DNA of 64,000 bases from Sternotherus odoratus (Eukaryota > Chordata > Testudines > Kinosternidae), in NCBI GenBank assembly GCA_032164245.1, contig JAVMKO010000003.1, positions 40,116,890 through 40,180,889 on the forward strand, read 5' to 3'. Below are positions 36,840 through 49,050 of this stretch, piece by piece (position 1 is the first letter of the stretch; each line of letters opens with the position of its first letter). The notes below the pieces were generated by a model. The model searched no databases. It was not told the origin of the DNA and saw only the letters and a program-made list of their open reading frames with translations. The position numbers and the translations under genes are program-made.

Positions 36840-38709
36840 TTGCTCAGGCAAGGTTGTAGCAGGCTCATCACTCTGACTGGCCTAGCCACCAAATCAGGGG
36901 GACAGAGTGCCACACCAAGCTTGCCTGGGTTACCCAAGGCAAGAAGTCCCCGTGAATTTGGAGCCCAAGAATCTGGGCAAATCTCACATATCTCAGGGCC
37001 TCTGTGCATATTGTTCTTGGCAGTGATCCCTTGACTCCCCATACAAATATGAACCACCTTCCATGCCTTACTCCTTTGCAGAATTTATGATAATACTGCT
37101 TTCTAGTAACAAAAGCTTTAAAAAAAATGAATTTCATCTGGGACCTTGGCTTTGAAATCATCTGTATTCCTATAGGTAAAAATCACAATTTCTGCCTCTT
37201 TATATGGCAGTATAGTGTAATTGCAGAACCCACATTCTCACTCTCTTTACTGCAATGTTTGCTGACTTTTAAAATGTTAATAACAAGCCTCATTGTGGGT
37301 GTGATGGAGTTTAACAATTTATGAATGTCCCACATCAACCAGCTGAGTAAAATTTTCCACAGAGGCACATCAGTACAAAATCATTTTGTGTCTTATGTTT
37401 TCTTTAAGTCATGAAGCAATATCCTTGGGTTTGATTTAGAACTAATTTACCAACCAGGGACTAGGGAAACACCTGGTGCTTTATTGACTGGTGTAATGTT
37501 CTACTTCATACTGGAAAGCGATTTTATATTATTAGCCTCTATAAAACCAAATGGTCAGAGGTTTACCCCTGTAAGTTCTTTATTTAAAATAAATGTTATT
37601 AGTCTTAGCTTAGATTTTTTTTTTATTAGTTAAATGAACCAAAACATTAGTATTTTAATCCTAAAAGGCAAATATTCCTTGGTAGCAGAATTCTGACAAT
37701 CAATTCATAATAAACCTTTCTAGAACAAGCTCTGAATCCTCTGAACTGTAACTGACCTCAGTAGGTTGTGAGAAATGATTTGCTTGCTCCCTTCTTACTA
37801 CTGCTTTGGATCGTATAGGGAAAATAACAATGAATTTATAGGGCCTTGCCAACACACAAAAATGGCTAGAAACTTCAAAAGACACTGCATATGGTTTTGC
37901 TGAAGAGGCCTTTATTAGTACGGGATACGGGAAGAAATCCCAGTTTGTTAGCTATAGCCCCCAACACACACCAGCACTGAACTAGTATTCTATAGCAATT
38001 TTATTCATGCCATCAAGTACTTGATATAATAGAAACATTTTCTTAATGCTATGGAACTACTGAGAATACACTTGATACAGATTGAAAACATCCATTTGAG
38101 TTTATGTGCCAACTTTATATGTGATTGGTACAGACAATCTATCTTACTGTCATTTTTTTCAAGGAGTATGGCCAATACAACTGCTAATCAGGAATGGTCT
38201 CTGAAATGGCTGGTTAATTTTAAGGTGAGCAAATGTAAAGTCTGGATTACTGCAGCAACACACTATTTCACTACCATTGAAATCATGTTACAGCTAATGT
38301 AGACTGCAGAGGCATGGATGCTCAGGCCTTAATCTGTGAGATCTGGTGAAACTCACATTCCACAATCTGGAGTGTGCCTATTATCGAGTCAGTCCGAGTC
38401 AAAATTTTGCTATAAAAGTTTAGAACTGCCAGGTAGAATTATCTAGAAAATATATTTTAAGCAACCCACAATGTATTAAGTAATTTCCTGGTAAGGATAA
38501 AAAAAACCCTGTACAGGATTTGTTCCACAAGGGATGTGTGTGTGTGTATGTATTTGTTTTGTTCTTAAATATAAGCCATATGATGCATTCCCAAGGTCAA
38601 AGAACACTACTCATCTATTAATAACAATCAAGTTTCAAAAGCATCCTCCTTTTCTCAATAAACGTTTATGTGTAACATGGTGGCATAAAGCAAACAATAC
38701 ATAAGTAAC
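36840..38709. other. AT-rich DNA, no gene recognised
   Basis: Overlapping frames at 36761-37161 coincide with the SINE and a GC-richer stretch. Nothing else is recognisable. Confidence 0.4.
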
Positions 38710-38712
38710 TTA

Positions 38713-39023
38713 GGCCTGGGTTACACTGGGGGGGGGGGGGGAGTTGACCTAAGATATGCAATTTCAGCTATGCGAATTGCATAGCTGAAATCACAGTATC
38801 TTAGGTCGACCTACCTGACCATCCCCATGGTGACGAGTCAACCACAGCTTCTCCCGCATCGACTTCGCTTCCTCCTCTTGGAGATGAGAACTTGAGATGG
38901 AGTTCTGGAGTTGACGGGGAGCGTGTTTGAGGATCAATTTATCACGTCTAGATGAGACGTGATAAATCGATCCCTGATACATCGAACACTACCCGTGATC
39001 CAGCGGGTAGTATAGATATACCC
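38713..39023 (-). mobile_element. Harbinger-like MITE, family A copy 3 (inverted)
   Basis: The 311-bp element is flanked by TTA on both sides (38710-38712 and 39024-39026). The ends are GGCCTGGGTTACACTGGG and GGTAGTATAGATATACCC. Its interior, in reverse orientation, matches copies at 6715, 17067 and 44687, including the paired ATCACGTCTAGATGAGACGTGAT segment and the palindrome around AATTGCATAGCTGAAAT. A G tract of 14 lies just inside the left end (38728-38741). Confidence 0.85.
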
Positions 39024-39727
39024 TTACTGTGTTCCTCTTCTTTATGGGGGTCTCCCTTCACTCCATTTTAAGTATTCTCCTGACTGCTTGTGTTTTTCAC
39101 ACACACTTCTTCAGTTTTCAGCTTTTTTGTTATTCCTGCTCATTAACTTCATTTAATTTCCCTCTCCAAGTTACATACTATTTTTATTCTCTTTCGGTTT
39201 CTCTATCCCTGGCTCTCTCCTTGTCAATCTCTTCTTTCTCTGACCATCCATATTCTCACCCCTCACCTTTCTCCTGTATTTAGATTGTAAATTTTATAGG
39301 ACAAGATGTGTTTTTTTTTACCATCTTTGTACATTTCCTAGTACAGTGGAGCCTCAGACCTGATTGGGGCCTCAAAGTGATACCATACTATTCCTAAATA
39401 ATATTTAACTCACTCACACCAGTCCACTTACTCACCTGTCTTTCTCACCCATAATTACTTGCTACACTAGTCCAAGGTGTAATGATAATTTTGACATCGA
39501 GGCCCCCAATATTTCAAAGACTTATACATATGCTTTACTCATAGTGCGTAACTTAAGCACATTCATAAGTCTTTGCAGGACTGCAGCATTCACATTGTTT
39601 TTTGTTTGTTTCTTGGGGGGGGGTTGTATTAAATGTAAGACTATTAGTTCCTTCACTAAAAAGGTGAGCATGTTATAAAGGGTTATAACAGAAACTGTTG
39701 TAATTTAGCTCTGACTGTACAAGCAAA

Positions 39728-39830
39728 TATTCTAGAGCACTCTCCAGGTCTGGTGGGGGGAAGTTGAACCTGGGTTGCCCACATCCTGGGTGAGTGCTCT
39801 AACTACCCAGCTAAAAGTTATAAGAGGTGT
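39728..39830 (-). repeat. tRNA-derived SINE head
   Basis: On the minus strand, TAGCTGGGTAGTTAGAGCAC (box A) is followed by a CACCCAGGATGTGGG region and CAGGTTCAACTTCC (box B). It is related to the heads at 7785 and 7925. Confidence 0.65.
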
Positions 39831-40611
39831 TCCTCCCCCTCTCATTTTTTGGAAGAAAGAGCTTAGGGCCTAACTCCAGGAGAGGACTCAGGGTTGTGTT
39901 GAAGCTGCCTCCCTCTGACCAAGAATTAGGCCCTGTGTACAATCCTAAAGCAGGAAGGTGCTGGAACAGCAGAAATCCCCAGTGGTCTGGTGCTCTAACC
40001 TCATCCCCTGCCCCCATGCAGATCTCTGACCCCTGCCACCTGAACTTTTGTTCCCATATTGCTTTATAACCCCACCCTCACATGCATAAGGCCAAATGTG
40101 ATCCTAATATGGTGTGAGGACAAGGGTTGGGTCTCAAGGATGGCATGCTATCTGGAGTGGCTCACAACCTCACACCAACCTCAGGGTGAACTGTTAAGAA
40201 GCAAACAAAACCTCTAACTGGTTATTCATTCTATACTCAGATTTCACGAATCCAGTAACAAGTGTAAAATCCTCAGGCACTATAACAGCCTCAATATGGA
40301 GTCACAGATAGTCCCTTGGAGGGTCAATTTACATGAAAGATCACAAAATATTCAGGTACTCCCAGTCCCAAAGAACCAGTCACCTACCCCAGGTCAATTA
40401 GCACCTTAGATCCCATGTCAAAGTCAACCCTTGTAGCCAGTCTTATGGATTTATTAACTAAGAAAAAGAAATAAAAGAATTATTTACAAGGTTAAAGCAG
40501 ACACAAATGAGTTGCACTGTTATGTTTCAGAAGGTGATAGAGTTTTATGCATCCTTTAGGACTAACCCACGTTATGCGGGGAACTCTTGCTTAAGTTTAG
40601 GAATCTTTGTC

Positions 40612-41023
40612 TCTCATGGCAAGTCTACGCTTACAATGCTGCATCAGTGCAAATGAATGACTGTAGAGCTTTAAGATGCTCTAAGCCAGGGGTTCTCAAA
40701 CTATTGAGAACCGCAACCCCTTTTTCCTCTCTCCCTCTGTGCGGCGGACCCTTGTATGTCCGCCGAAAAGCCGCCAAAAAAATTAACTCGACCCACAGTT
40801 TGAGAACCCCTTCTCTAAGCTGACAAGAGAGAGCTCTTTTGCTGATGTAGTTAATCTACCTCAGTGGGAGTCAGTAGCTACGTTGGCAGGAGAAGCTCTC
40901 CTTCCAACCTAGTGCTGTCTACATGGGGGTTAGGTTGGTATAACTATGTCACTTAGGGGTTGGGTTTTTCATACTCCAAAGTGATGTAGTATTACCAATA
41001 TAGGTTTTGGAGTTCAAGACCAG
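40612..41023 (+). mobile_element. MITE with GTCTACRC ends, itself carrying a hAT insert
   Basis: The left side reads CAAGTCTACGCTTACAATGCTGC. The centre contains CTGTCTACATGGGGGTTAGG with a palindromic region TGGTATAACTATGTCACT, and the right side ends near TTCAAGACCAGACC. This is a common reptile MITE layout, seen in reverse at 61027. It is interrupted at 40687-40812 by a small hAT element. Confidence 0.65.
40687..40812. mobile_element. 126-bp hAT MITE nested in a MITE
   Basis: Ends CAGGGGTTCTCAAACT and AGTTTGAGAACCCCTT are inverted copies differing only at the outermost base. The 8-bp target duplication CTCTAAGC is exact (40679-40686 and 40813-40820). Both features fit hAT elements. No transposase is encoded. 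Confidence 0.92.
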
Positions 41024-41345
41024 ACCTTGGAGTCCAAAAAACATAAAAGACCCTAATTCTGTCTGGATCAAGCATCTCCCTAGAGTCCAAGCTGATGGGA
41101 TGAGTGCTTCTGCAGGTGCCCCTCTTCATGGGTGAGCTGGGAGTAATTAACAAAGTATTTGTTCTTTAATGGCATACAATGGCCCATTTGGATTCAATAG
41201 GCATTCCTGATGGGCCAGAGATAACCCCTTCTCATGATGAAAATCTGTATTTCACACTTGGTGATGTTTTTTTTCCTGACCTGATTTAAAAGTTTCAGAG
41301 CAATAGGCATTGTGGTGCTTTCCCTTGCAATGCCTACGTCCCTTC

Positions 41346-41876
41346 ATAGATCCCACCTATTATTTTTTATTCTCTTCCCTAAAACTGCTCTGTACTATTG
41401 CTTTCTTCCTTCAACTGTCAGATATGTGTTAAAAATTCTTTAGAATAAAGGCACTCAGATGTAGATCTAAGATCATGACTAGCATCAAAATACAGGCATT
41501 CTCATTGTTTTTCTTTCAAATTACTAAAGTTTGATGAAATGGTACTTTAAGATTTATTAAGTAAACTTTATTAAGTTTTAAACAATTAGCTAGAATTTAA
41601 TTTACTTACAATACCTATTTTAAAATGAATGAAACGCATGCTTTACCTTATTTTTAACTGTATTTTATAAAATCAAAATACTTTCCAGACCTCCGATTTG
41701 CATCAGAGTGTCACAGCACTGAAAGCTGTTAATATGGATTCAAATATTGCTGGCCCTCTTCTTTCAACCTATTCATCGCAGACCAGAATAAAATAGGGAG
41801 ATTATTCTTGCTTTCAATATCTAGAAAACTTTTCCATACAATTGTCTTCCATTAGCAAAATTTTTCTACAGTACAA
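41346..41876. other. AT-rich DNA, no gene recognised
   Basis: No frames or element ends were found. Confidence 0.4.
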
Positions 41877-41878
41877 CC

Positions 41879-42181
41879 TCAGAGTTACAAACGCCTCGAG
41901 AATGGAGGCTGTTCATAACTCTGAACAAAACATTATGGTTGTTCCTTCAAAGGTTTACAATTTGAACATTGACTCAGTACAGATTTGAAACTTTACTATG
42001 CAGAACAAAAAGGCTACTTTCCCTTTAGTTTTTTAGTACTTTATGTTTAAACCAGTACTACATTGTATTTTTGTTTGTTTGTTTCTGTTGCTGTCTAATT
42101 GTGTAATTCTGGTTCCAAATGAGATGAGTGGTTGACTGGTCAGTTCATAAGCCTGTTGTACATAACTCTGAAGTTCTACTG
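41879..42181 (+). mobile_element. Tigger/pogo MITE, full length
   Basis: The 303-bp element is flanked by TA (41877-41878 and 42182-42183). Its ends are CAGTACAACCTCAGAGTTAC and GTACATAACTCTGAAGTTCTACTG, inverted copies with a few differences. TA duplication with CAGT-type tips is diagnostic of mariner/pogo elements. It has no transposase frame. Confidence 0.88.
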
Positions 42182-42284
42182 TAGTTTCATAAAGTTTAAT
42201 GTCAGCAAAGACCTTGTCATTTAGTTTGACTTTTGATATATCAACATTTTACTCAGTTACCTCTGTATTGAGCTCAATAACTTG

Positions 42285-42535
42285 TTTGATTGACTACAGC
42301 ATAACTTGCCTACAGTTAAAGAATAGCTTCCAAAAAGTCATCCAGTCATCCAACATATAGAGAATCCATCACTTCCCTCGGTATTTTGTTCCAATGGTTA
42401 AAATCACCCACACCATTAAAAAATGGTGCCTACATTCTATTTTGAGTTTGTCTATCTTCAGCTTTTAGACATTGGTTCTTGTTATCTTTTCTCTGCTACC
42501 TTAAGGCTGTCATTACAGTGGCCTTTAAACAGAGT
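42285..42535 (-). mobile_element. CR1 tail fragment
   Basis: Minus-strand CR1 3' sequence, with the upstream phrases read here as TTTGTTCCAATGGTTAAAATC and TTGTCTATCTTCAGCTTTTAG. Both ends are ragged, so it is an internal fragment. Confidence 0.65.
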
Positions 42536-44683
42536 TTGAGAACTCATTTTAACTATGGTTCCGGCTTAGTCCATTTCTGTTGGATACACACACAAAGTGT
42601 GATAGATTTATCCCTGCTAGGGACCAGTATATGGGAAATACTGCAAGGGTTCTGAATTGATTTGTAATGGAAACATCTAAATCATCTCAACATATTTCTA
42701 GAGGTTTGAACCTAAAGAGCATTTTCATACCTGAATCACTATGAAGTTAGTTTATTTATATTTAAAATAAATTTTGAGTGCCTAGGCTTCAATACAATTC
42801 TTGGGTGGATGGATAAACCTAAAGTCTGCAAGAATATTCAGTAGTGGACACGTCTAATTCTCCTTTCACACGAGTGAAACACCATTTACTTTACTGAAGA
42901 TACTCCTAACTTATAATAGTGTAAATGAGTGGAGAATCATTGCCAAAGTCTCTAACTGCTTTTCTGATATAGCCTCAAATAGATGAAAATTGTAAATTGG
43001 AACTAGATTAAAAAAAGATTACCAGAATAAATCAGAGATTAAGCAATTGTGAGAGAAACATTAGACGATGCTGTTTCTATTTAAAACTATCAGTACATAA
43101 TATAGCTTTCAGAACAGGAAATGTGAGATGCAAAATATAAGGGGAATTGAGTGCATCATCTATTTCAAATTTTGCACAGAGGAGAAAAACGAAAAGAAAA
43201 AGGAGAGTGGAAAACAAGACAGTACATATCACAGGCTTGGGGACCTTCTATTCCTTTTTATGTTCTATTAAAGTGCAGATGTTGCCTGCAAATTATATTG
43301 AGTTAAAACAAATGTGCTTTTTTAACAACTTTACATTTTCTTTTACAGGATTTTTTACTGCCTATAAACACACAAGTATTGTATAAACCTCACATTATTA
43401 TTGGAACCACAGTTAGTGCCTTTTAGTTCAAGAACAATTTTGATATTAATTTTATATATATATATATACAGCCAATATCCATGAAACTCATTGGCTGTTT
43501 TTTCTCATGGAACACAACTGGAAATATTCTGAAAAAAAATAGTATTTGTACATTTGTTTTGCATCTTATCACCTGTTTGCTACAACTAAGTTAAAGTCCC
43601 TTTGATTTGCTTTTCCACTAAAATGTATGTGAACAGGTGTTTGTTTGCAGGCCATTCTGCATCAGATACCATGCAAGCAAAACAAGAGTGTTCAGCTTTG
43701 AATATGAACATTCTCTCCCTTGCTGCTACTATGAAGCACTTTATATAAACCATTGTATAGTTGTGTAGGAACATATGTTTTCTACTACATCTCAAGGTTA
43801 AAAACCAGGGTTATCAATATTTCATAATTTTTGAAGCTGTAATTCAAACTGTGGTCCATTTTACAGCAATCCCAGTATGTGGCTAGGTTCCTGTAATAGT
43901 TGTAGGCAATCATTTGTCATTCTATATATGTGTGTATGTTGCAGAGGGTGGAGGGGGAGATAGTTTAGTTGGGCATTTTACAAATCTAGTTACATTTCAA
44001 AGAATTATTTCACAGGGAATAAGCATGGCATTCACTCAGGTGCTGATGCTAAAATGCATTTCAAAGCAAAAGCCAATTCAACTGTCAGGCTCTCTAAAGG
44101 AGAAGCATTTTTTCTTATGCAACAGGAGCATTGTTTTGGCAAACAACAACTATGATGGGAGTTAAAGGCACAGCATACTGTGAAAAGTTGACTAATTTTT
44201 GATCAAACAGAATTTTAGCTGAAACCAAAATGATTAAATCTATCTTTCCCAACTAAGGAAAGAAAATTCAAGAAACGGTGCTTATGGTGGATCCATGAGA
44301 AGGTTATGTTTAAAAAGCCTCTCCCTCCCCCCGACCCCTTGCCTACTCCCCAGTTCATTAGTGAGTTCATGAAGTGACAAAGGTGTTGTCACTTCCCATC
44401 TGATTTAAGGAATGAATGTGATGGAGGATATTCTCCTGGGAGAAAACAAGCTGGTTAAAGCTGGATAGCATTATGATTTATAACAATACACAAGTTTTCT
44501 TTTCTATACACTTTTCATCCTAAAAGCTCCCTGAGTTCTTTACAAACTATGCGTTATATCCTGAAGAATTTTCTCTGTGATCACTTACTCAGGAAGAACT
44601 TGCACTGAAGTCAGTGACCATTTTCCTGGAGTAGTGTCTGACTGAAGACTAACGTATGGAATGCAGGGTTTGGTTCAATACAC
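42536..44683. other. AT-rich DNA, no gene recognised
   Basis: Frames at 43147-43386, 43586-43795 and 43914-44165 lack domains. A short TA run lies at about 43452-43469. Confidence 0.4.
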
Positions 44684-44686
44684 ATA

Positions 44687-44955
44687 GGGCTGGTCTTCAC
44701 TACCCGGTGGGTAAAAATCGATCTTTTGGTGATCGATTTCTCACGTCTTGTGAAGACGCGAGAAATCGATCACCTGCAGCGCCCCCGTTGACTCCGGAAC
44801 TCCAGCTTGATGGGAGGCGCAAGCTGGAGTTGACGGGGGAGCGCGCCGCTGCCTGCTGCTGCCATGAGGATGGCAGGTAAGTCAGCTGCAGATATGCAAA
44901 CTTCTGAAGCTGCGTATCTTCAGTCGATCCCCACCCACATAGTGAAGACCAGCGC
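44687..44955 (+). mobile_element. Harbinger-like MITE, family A copy 4
   Basis: The 269-bp element has ends GGGCTGGTCTTCACTAC and GTGAAGACCAGCGC. It is flanked by ATA on each side (44684-44686 and 44956-44958). The interior has AAATCGATC paired arms around CACGTCTTGTGAAGACGCG and the CTCCAGCTTGATGGGAGGCG block. Its tip is the closest of the four copies to that of the Harbinger element at 55311. Confidence 0.85.
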
Positions 44956-44958
44956 ATA

Positions 44959-45860
44959 GGGTATGTCTACATTGCAATAAACCCCACAGCTGGGGACCTG
45001 CTGCAGAAATGGACCTGGGGATTACATTGGACAAGTAGCTGGATATGAGTCAACAGTGTGCACTTGTTGCCAAGAAGGCTAACAGCATATTGGGCTGCAT
45101 TAGTAGGAGCACTGTCAGCAGATGAGGGAAGTGGTTATTTCCCTCTATTCAGCACTGGTGCGGCCACATTTGGAGTATCACATCCAATATGGGGGACCCC
45201 AGCTACAGAAAGAATATTGACAAATGGGAGAGAGTCCAGTGGAGGGCAACAGAAATTATTAGGGAGCCAGGACACATGAATTATGAGGAGAGGCTAAAGG
45301 AACTGGAATCACTTAGTCTGCAGGACAGAAGAGTGAGGGGAGGATTTGATAACAGCCTTCAACTACCTGAAGTTCCAAAGAGGTTCCAAAGAAGATGGAG
45401 CTAGGCTGTTTTCAAGTCATGACAGGTGACTGAACAAGGAGCAATGGTCTCAAGTTGCAGTGGGGAAGGTCTAGGTCAGATATTAGGAAACATTATTTCA
45501 TCAGGAGGGTGGTGAAGCATTGGAATGGGTTGCCTAGGGAGATGGTGGAATCTCCTTCCTTAAAGTTTTTTAATGTTGACAAAGCCCAGGCTGGGATGAT
45601 TTAGTTGGTGTTGGTCCTGCTTTGAGCAGGGAGTTGGACTAGATGACCTCCTGAGGTCCCTTCCAACCCTGAGATTGTATGACTCTATGATTCATGCCAG
45701 CTAACTTGGGCTGATGGGGCTCAGACTAAAGGGATGTCCAACTGCAGTGTAGATGGTCAGGCAGGTGCTGGACCCTGAGCTCTAGGGCCCACACCTCCCT
45801 TCCCAACCCCACCACCCAACATTGCTGGGGTTTGAATCTCAGTTACAACTAGACCGTCTA
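44959..45860 (+). mobile_element. MITE split by a CR1 insertion
   Basis: The left part (44959-45000, GGGTATGTCTACATTGCAAT...CACAGCTGGGG) and the right part (from about 45694, GCCAGCTAACTTGGGCTGATG...GCAGTGTAGATGG...) form one GTCTACA-type MITE. The CR1 at 45000-45693 separates them. The 3' end is eroded and its exact border is uncertain. It starts 3 bp after the preceding MITE. Confidence 0.65.
45000..45693 (+). mobile_element. CR1 LINE 3' end
   Basis: A long CR1 tail. ORF2 C-terminal remnants appear with AAGAAGGCTAACAGCATATTGG, ACTGGTGCGGCCACATTTGG and AATGGGTTGCCTAGGGAGATGG. The tail is GGACTAGATGACCTCCTGAG and the terminus TGACTCTATGATTC. The two frames at 45058-45404 are ORF2 fragments in shifted frames. 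Confidence 0.9.
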
Positions 45861-48290
45861 TTTCGAATCCCAGCATTATCTAACTAAGCTTTACTTTCTA
45901 GATTTGTTTGCTGTTTTTTCTGGATGCAACAATATTTTTTCTTTTGTTTTTGGGAGGGGACAAACCTAAAATTGTAACCAGATTAAGACAGCTGCGACCC
46001 TTGGCACACCATAACTTGGGGCCTTCCTGTTTCTGAGCTATGTAGCCCTTACCCCATATCATAGTCCTGTCTCTGCTTGGAATGGTGTTGTCAGAAGTTC
46101 CCTTTTCCCTCTTATCAATGGCAGCATCATTCTTCCACCGAAAAAGACCCCCCATCCCCCTCCACACAGCCTCATGTGCAGTAGGCGTCCACTTTCCTCC
46201 TGTGGAGGAGCATGGATGGTAGGAAGGGGATTCAGCAGCTGGGGATTATCTGTTTTGAGGGTAGTTGAACTGGGCTCATTGTACTTCATTCTTCTGCCAA
46301 ATAGACCCTATTGGGTGGTGTTGACATGCCCCTTCAACCTCCTGCCCCCCAGCGCAGTGAGTCTGGGAAGTAAGTACTGAACTTCAAGGGGGTGTTACTT
46401 CTTCCAGGCTGTTTGCAAACTCAGGCAGTATCAGCTATTCTTGGCTTACACTTTCCAGTTTTTCTTCGCAACCATGAGGTTGGTAAAACTTATTTTAAAG
46501 TGAAACTTAGAGTCTATGATTATCCCATGATGCCAGGAGCCAGGGCCTTGACCTTTTTTAACCTGGCCTTTACCTATGTTTCTGGTTGAGCATCTTTAAT
46601 TCAGTTTTCTTCTGTCCATTTTAACCTATCGTATATATCTGTACAATAAATCCTAAGGGATTGTATTACTGGGGTATACAAGGATGGGAGAATGGGTGCA
46701 GAGTTGTTAAGCATACAAAGATAGCTTTAAGCCACCTTTGTATGCCCCAATCTTGGCCTAGCTGTGCACTAGGCTAGTCCCCCAGTGTAAATCATAGCAG
46801 TCACAGTGTGCTGTTGTAAATTGCACCAGCTGCCAGCAGCCCCAAGGGAGAGTGATAGCAGACAAGGACCACCAAGGTGGCCAGGCAAGGAACCCAAGTC
46901 ATGTCATCTATCCTTTGCTCTGGCTGTGGCCTTGTACTGGCTCTGCATCACTGGAGGATTCCCCTTACAATGCAATGGTCACCCTGTGGTTGTTTATTCT
47001 AGCTTTAAGTCACTTTGAACTAAAGGAACAATGCAAAGTAGTCACAGAGCATCACAGAATCTGCTCTGCAACATCTAGCACAGGCAGTGACATTAAATAT
47101 TTCCTAGGGGAGGGAGATAGGCAAATGTAATTACACAAATCAGTTGTTAACAGCACAGTGCTGTCCATGCGATCGTTCAATATCATCCTTCCCTTCTGTT
47201 GCTCTTCTGACTGTTGGAGTGTTTGCACCACACCACATCACACCATATTCTATGTAGCAATATAAAGAAGATTTGCAGTTAACGCTAAGACAGTCCAGAT
47301 GGCCTAGAGTTGCTTTCTAATCATGAGTTAGGATTTTAGCACCAACTTGATTGCTTCTAAGTTGTTATTATTTATACAGCACCATAAACATGTTTGGCAC
47401 TTCACAGAAGAAGACAGACCTTTTTATTTGGAAGGGCCTCTGTAACCTTTTCAGAGATATCTTCGGTGCTCTTTCGTACTCTGTTTTTTGTCTGTGGTCT
47501 CTACTGGATGTCCCTAGAGTCAGTCTCTGAATATGAACAGCAAGTGATGATTTAACCTTACCCTGGTCACTCTGTAGCAAAATTTTTTCTTCGTATTATT
47601 GGTTCTCTATTATGTTTTTTTTAAAGGACCAATTAGAGACTCTCACTCCCACTGCTGCTGAGTGATTGGAAGAGGCCTGCTTACATGCAATGATGTGTCT
47701 GACTGTAAAATAGGCTCGATGTTTAAAATACTAATTAGTGAGTATATGGAAACCAGGCACCCAGTGTGTTGTTTCAGCACTGTGGGAGCTCTTTTTGAGG
47801 GAGGAGGCAGAAACACCTGAAATGTTTTGGTTTTCATTTGAAAGTCAAGACATTTGAAGGTGGTTGTTGAATGTTTGTCAAAGACAAAATGCTGTCCTGC
47901 ATAGAATTTGCTTTGAGTTAATCAGGAACAAACATTCCTGTTGTTTGAGTGTTCATTGTCATGAACAGTTTTTGGAGTGAAGAGAAGGGCTGTAAAATTA
48001 GTCCAGGGCTTGAACTTGCCTTGGGCCAGCCCAAGGATTGGGAATCAGAAGCTGAGAAATGTGACTGAAGGCACAATCAAAGCTGTTCCTTTGCTCAAAA
48101 TGAATGTTACCGCACCTGTTCAGTGTTCATGATAAACACACACAAAACAAAAAGTTAGAGGGAAAAATACACTTTTACATAATGCAGATGTCACTTGTTG
48201 AATCAAAAGCTGGCAGTAGCAGTATCAGTACATAATATTAATTGGGGCTGAGTCCCTTGTAGTTTCAGTAGGCAGAGTGCATGGCATGCA
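45861..48290. other. Noncoding DNA, no gene recognised
   Basis: Many frames of 60-92 codons overlap on both strands without domains. No paired element ends were recognised. Confidence 0.4.
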
Positions 48291-49050
48291 CCCAAGATTA
48301 CATTCATCCCTCCATCTTCCCCACAAGCACACTGCCACCCACTCTGTTTAAGAGACTCTCTGATAGTCCTCCCCCCCCCCCCCCATCTCATGCTAGGAGT
48401 TCTATGCCCCCTGCTCCTCTTGCCCCCAGTACCATTATCCCCCATTTGCCACACCATGGCAGGCAGAGGCTGTATGTAACTCCTGTTCCCCCATCAGGGG
48501 CTCTGTGTAAGCCCCCATTCTTCCCTTTCCCCCAGTGTACATCATTTCCTTTTCCCGTCATCCCAGGGTCTCTATGGTGCCACCCCATTTCTGCCTTTCA
48601 TACCTACACGATAGGATCTCTGTGTTCCCTCTCCCCTTCTCCCCCCTCACACCCATCTGTCACCAGTTTCCCCTCTCCACACTCTGGGTCCCTGTTTACG
48701 CATCACCACCATTCCCTATCCCTTCATTCCACTTGAGCCCCTGTTCTGACCCCTCACACACACACTTCCCATTCTTGGGTCTCTGCTTCCACCTCTCCCG
48801 TGATCTCCAAGTCCTCTGCTCACCCCTGTCTGTGTTCCTATTTCACCCTCCTCCCCATCCTCTTCAGGTCTCTTTTTCTTCCCCACTCCATCTCCCCTTC
48901 CCCTGCTCCAGGTGCCCCATCCTTCTAGTCCCTGCAGCTCTTCTTCCCCCTCCCCCCCAACTACTCTTGTCCCAACTCCCATTAGCTTCTCATGTCCTCC
49001 CTCCCCCCACACACATACTTTGCTTGCCACCCCTACAAACATTTCCTCTC
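48290..49050. repeat. Polypyrimidine (C/T-rich) degenerate repeat
   Basis: About 750 bp of strongly C/T-rich plus strand, beginning around a C tract of 14 at 48371-48384. Phrases such as GGGTCTCT, CCCCATTC and TCCCC recur at irregular intervals. The long serine/proline-rich plus frames (48281-48736, 48535-49239) and glycine-rich minus frames result from this bias and do not look like genes. Confidence 0.7.

Larger units (their letters stand above)
40085..41345. repeat. Older dispersed repeat interrupted by a MITE
   Basis: The outer parts, 40085-40605 and 41030-41345, look like two halves of one noncoding repeat (phrases such as TTATTAACTAAGAAAAAGAA and TTATTTACAAGGTTAAAGCA on the left; AATGGCCCATTTGG on the right). 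I could not identify its ends or class. The middle is the MITE at 40612. Confidence 0.4.
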
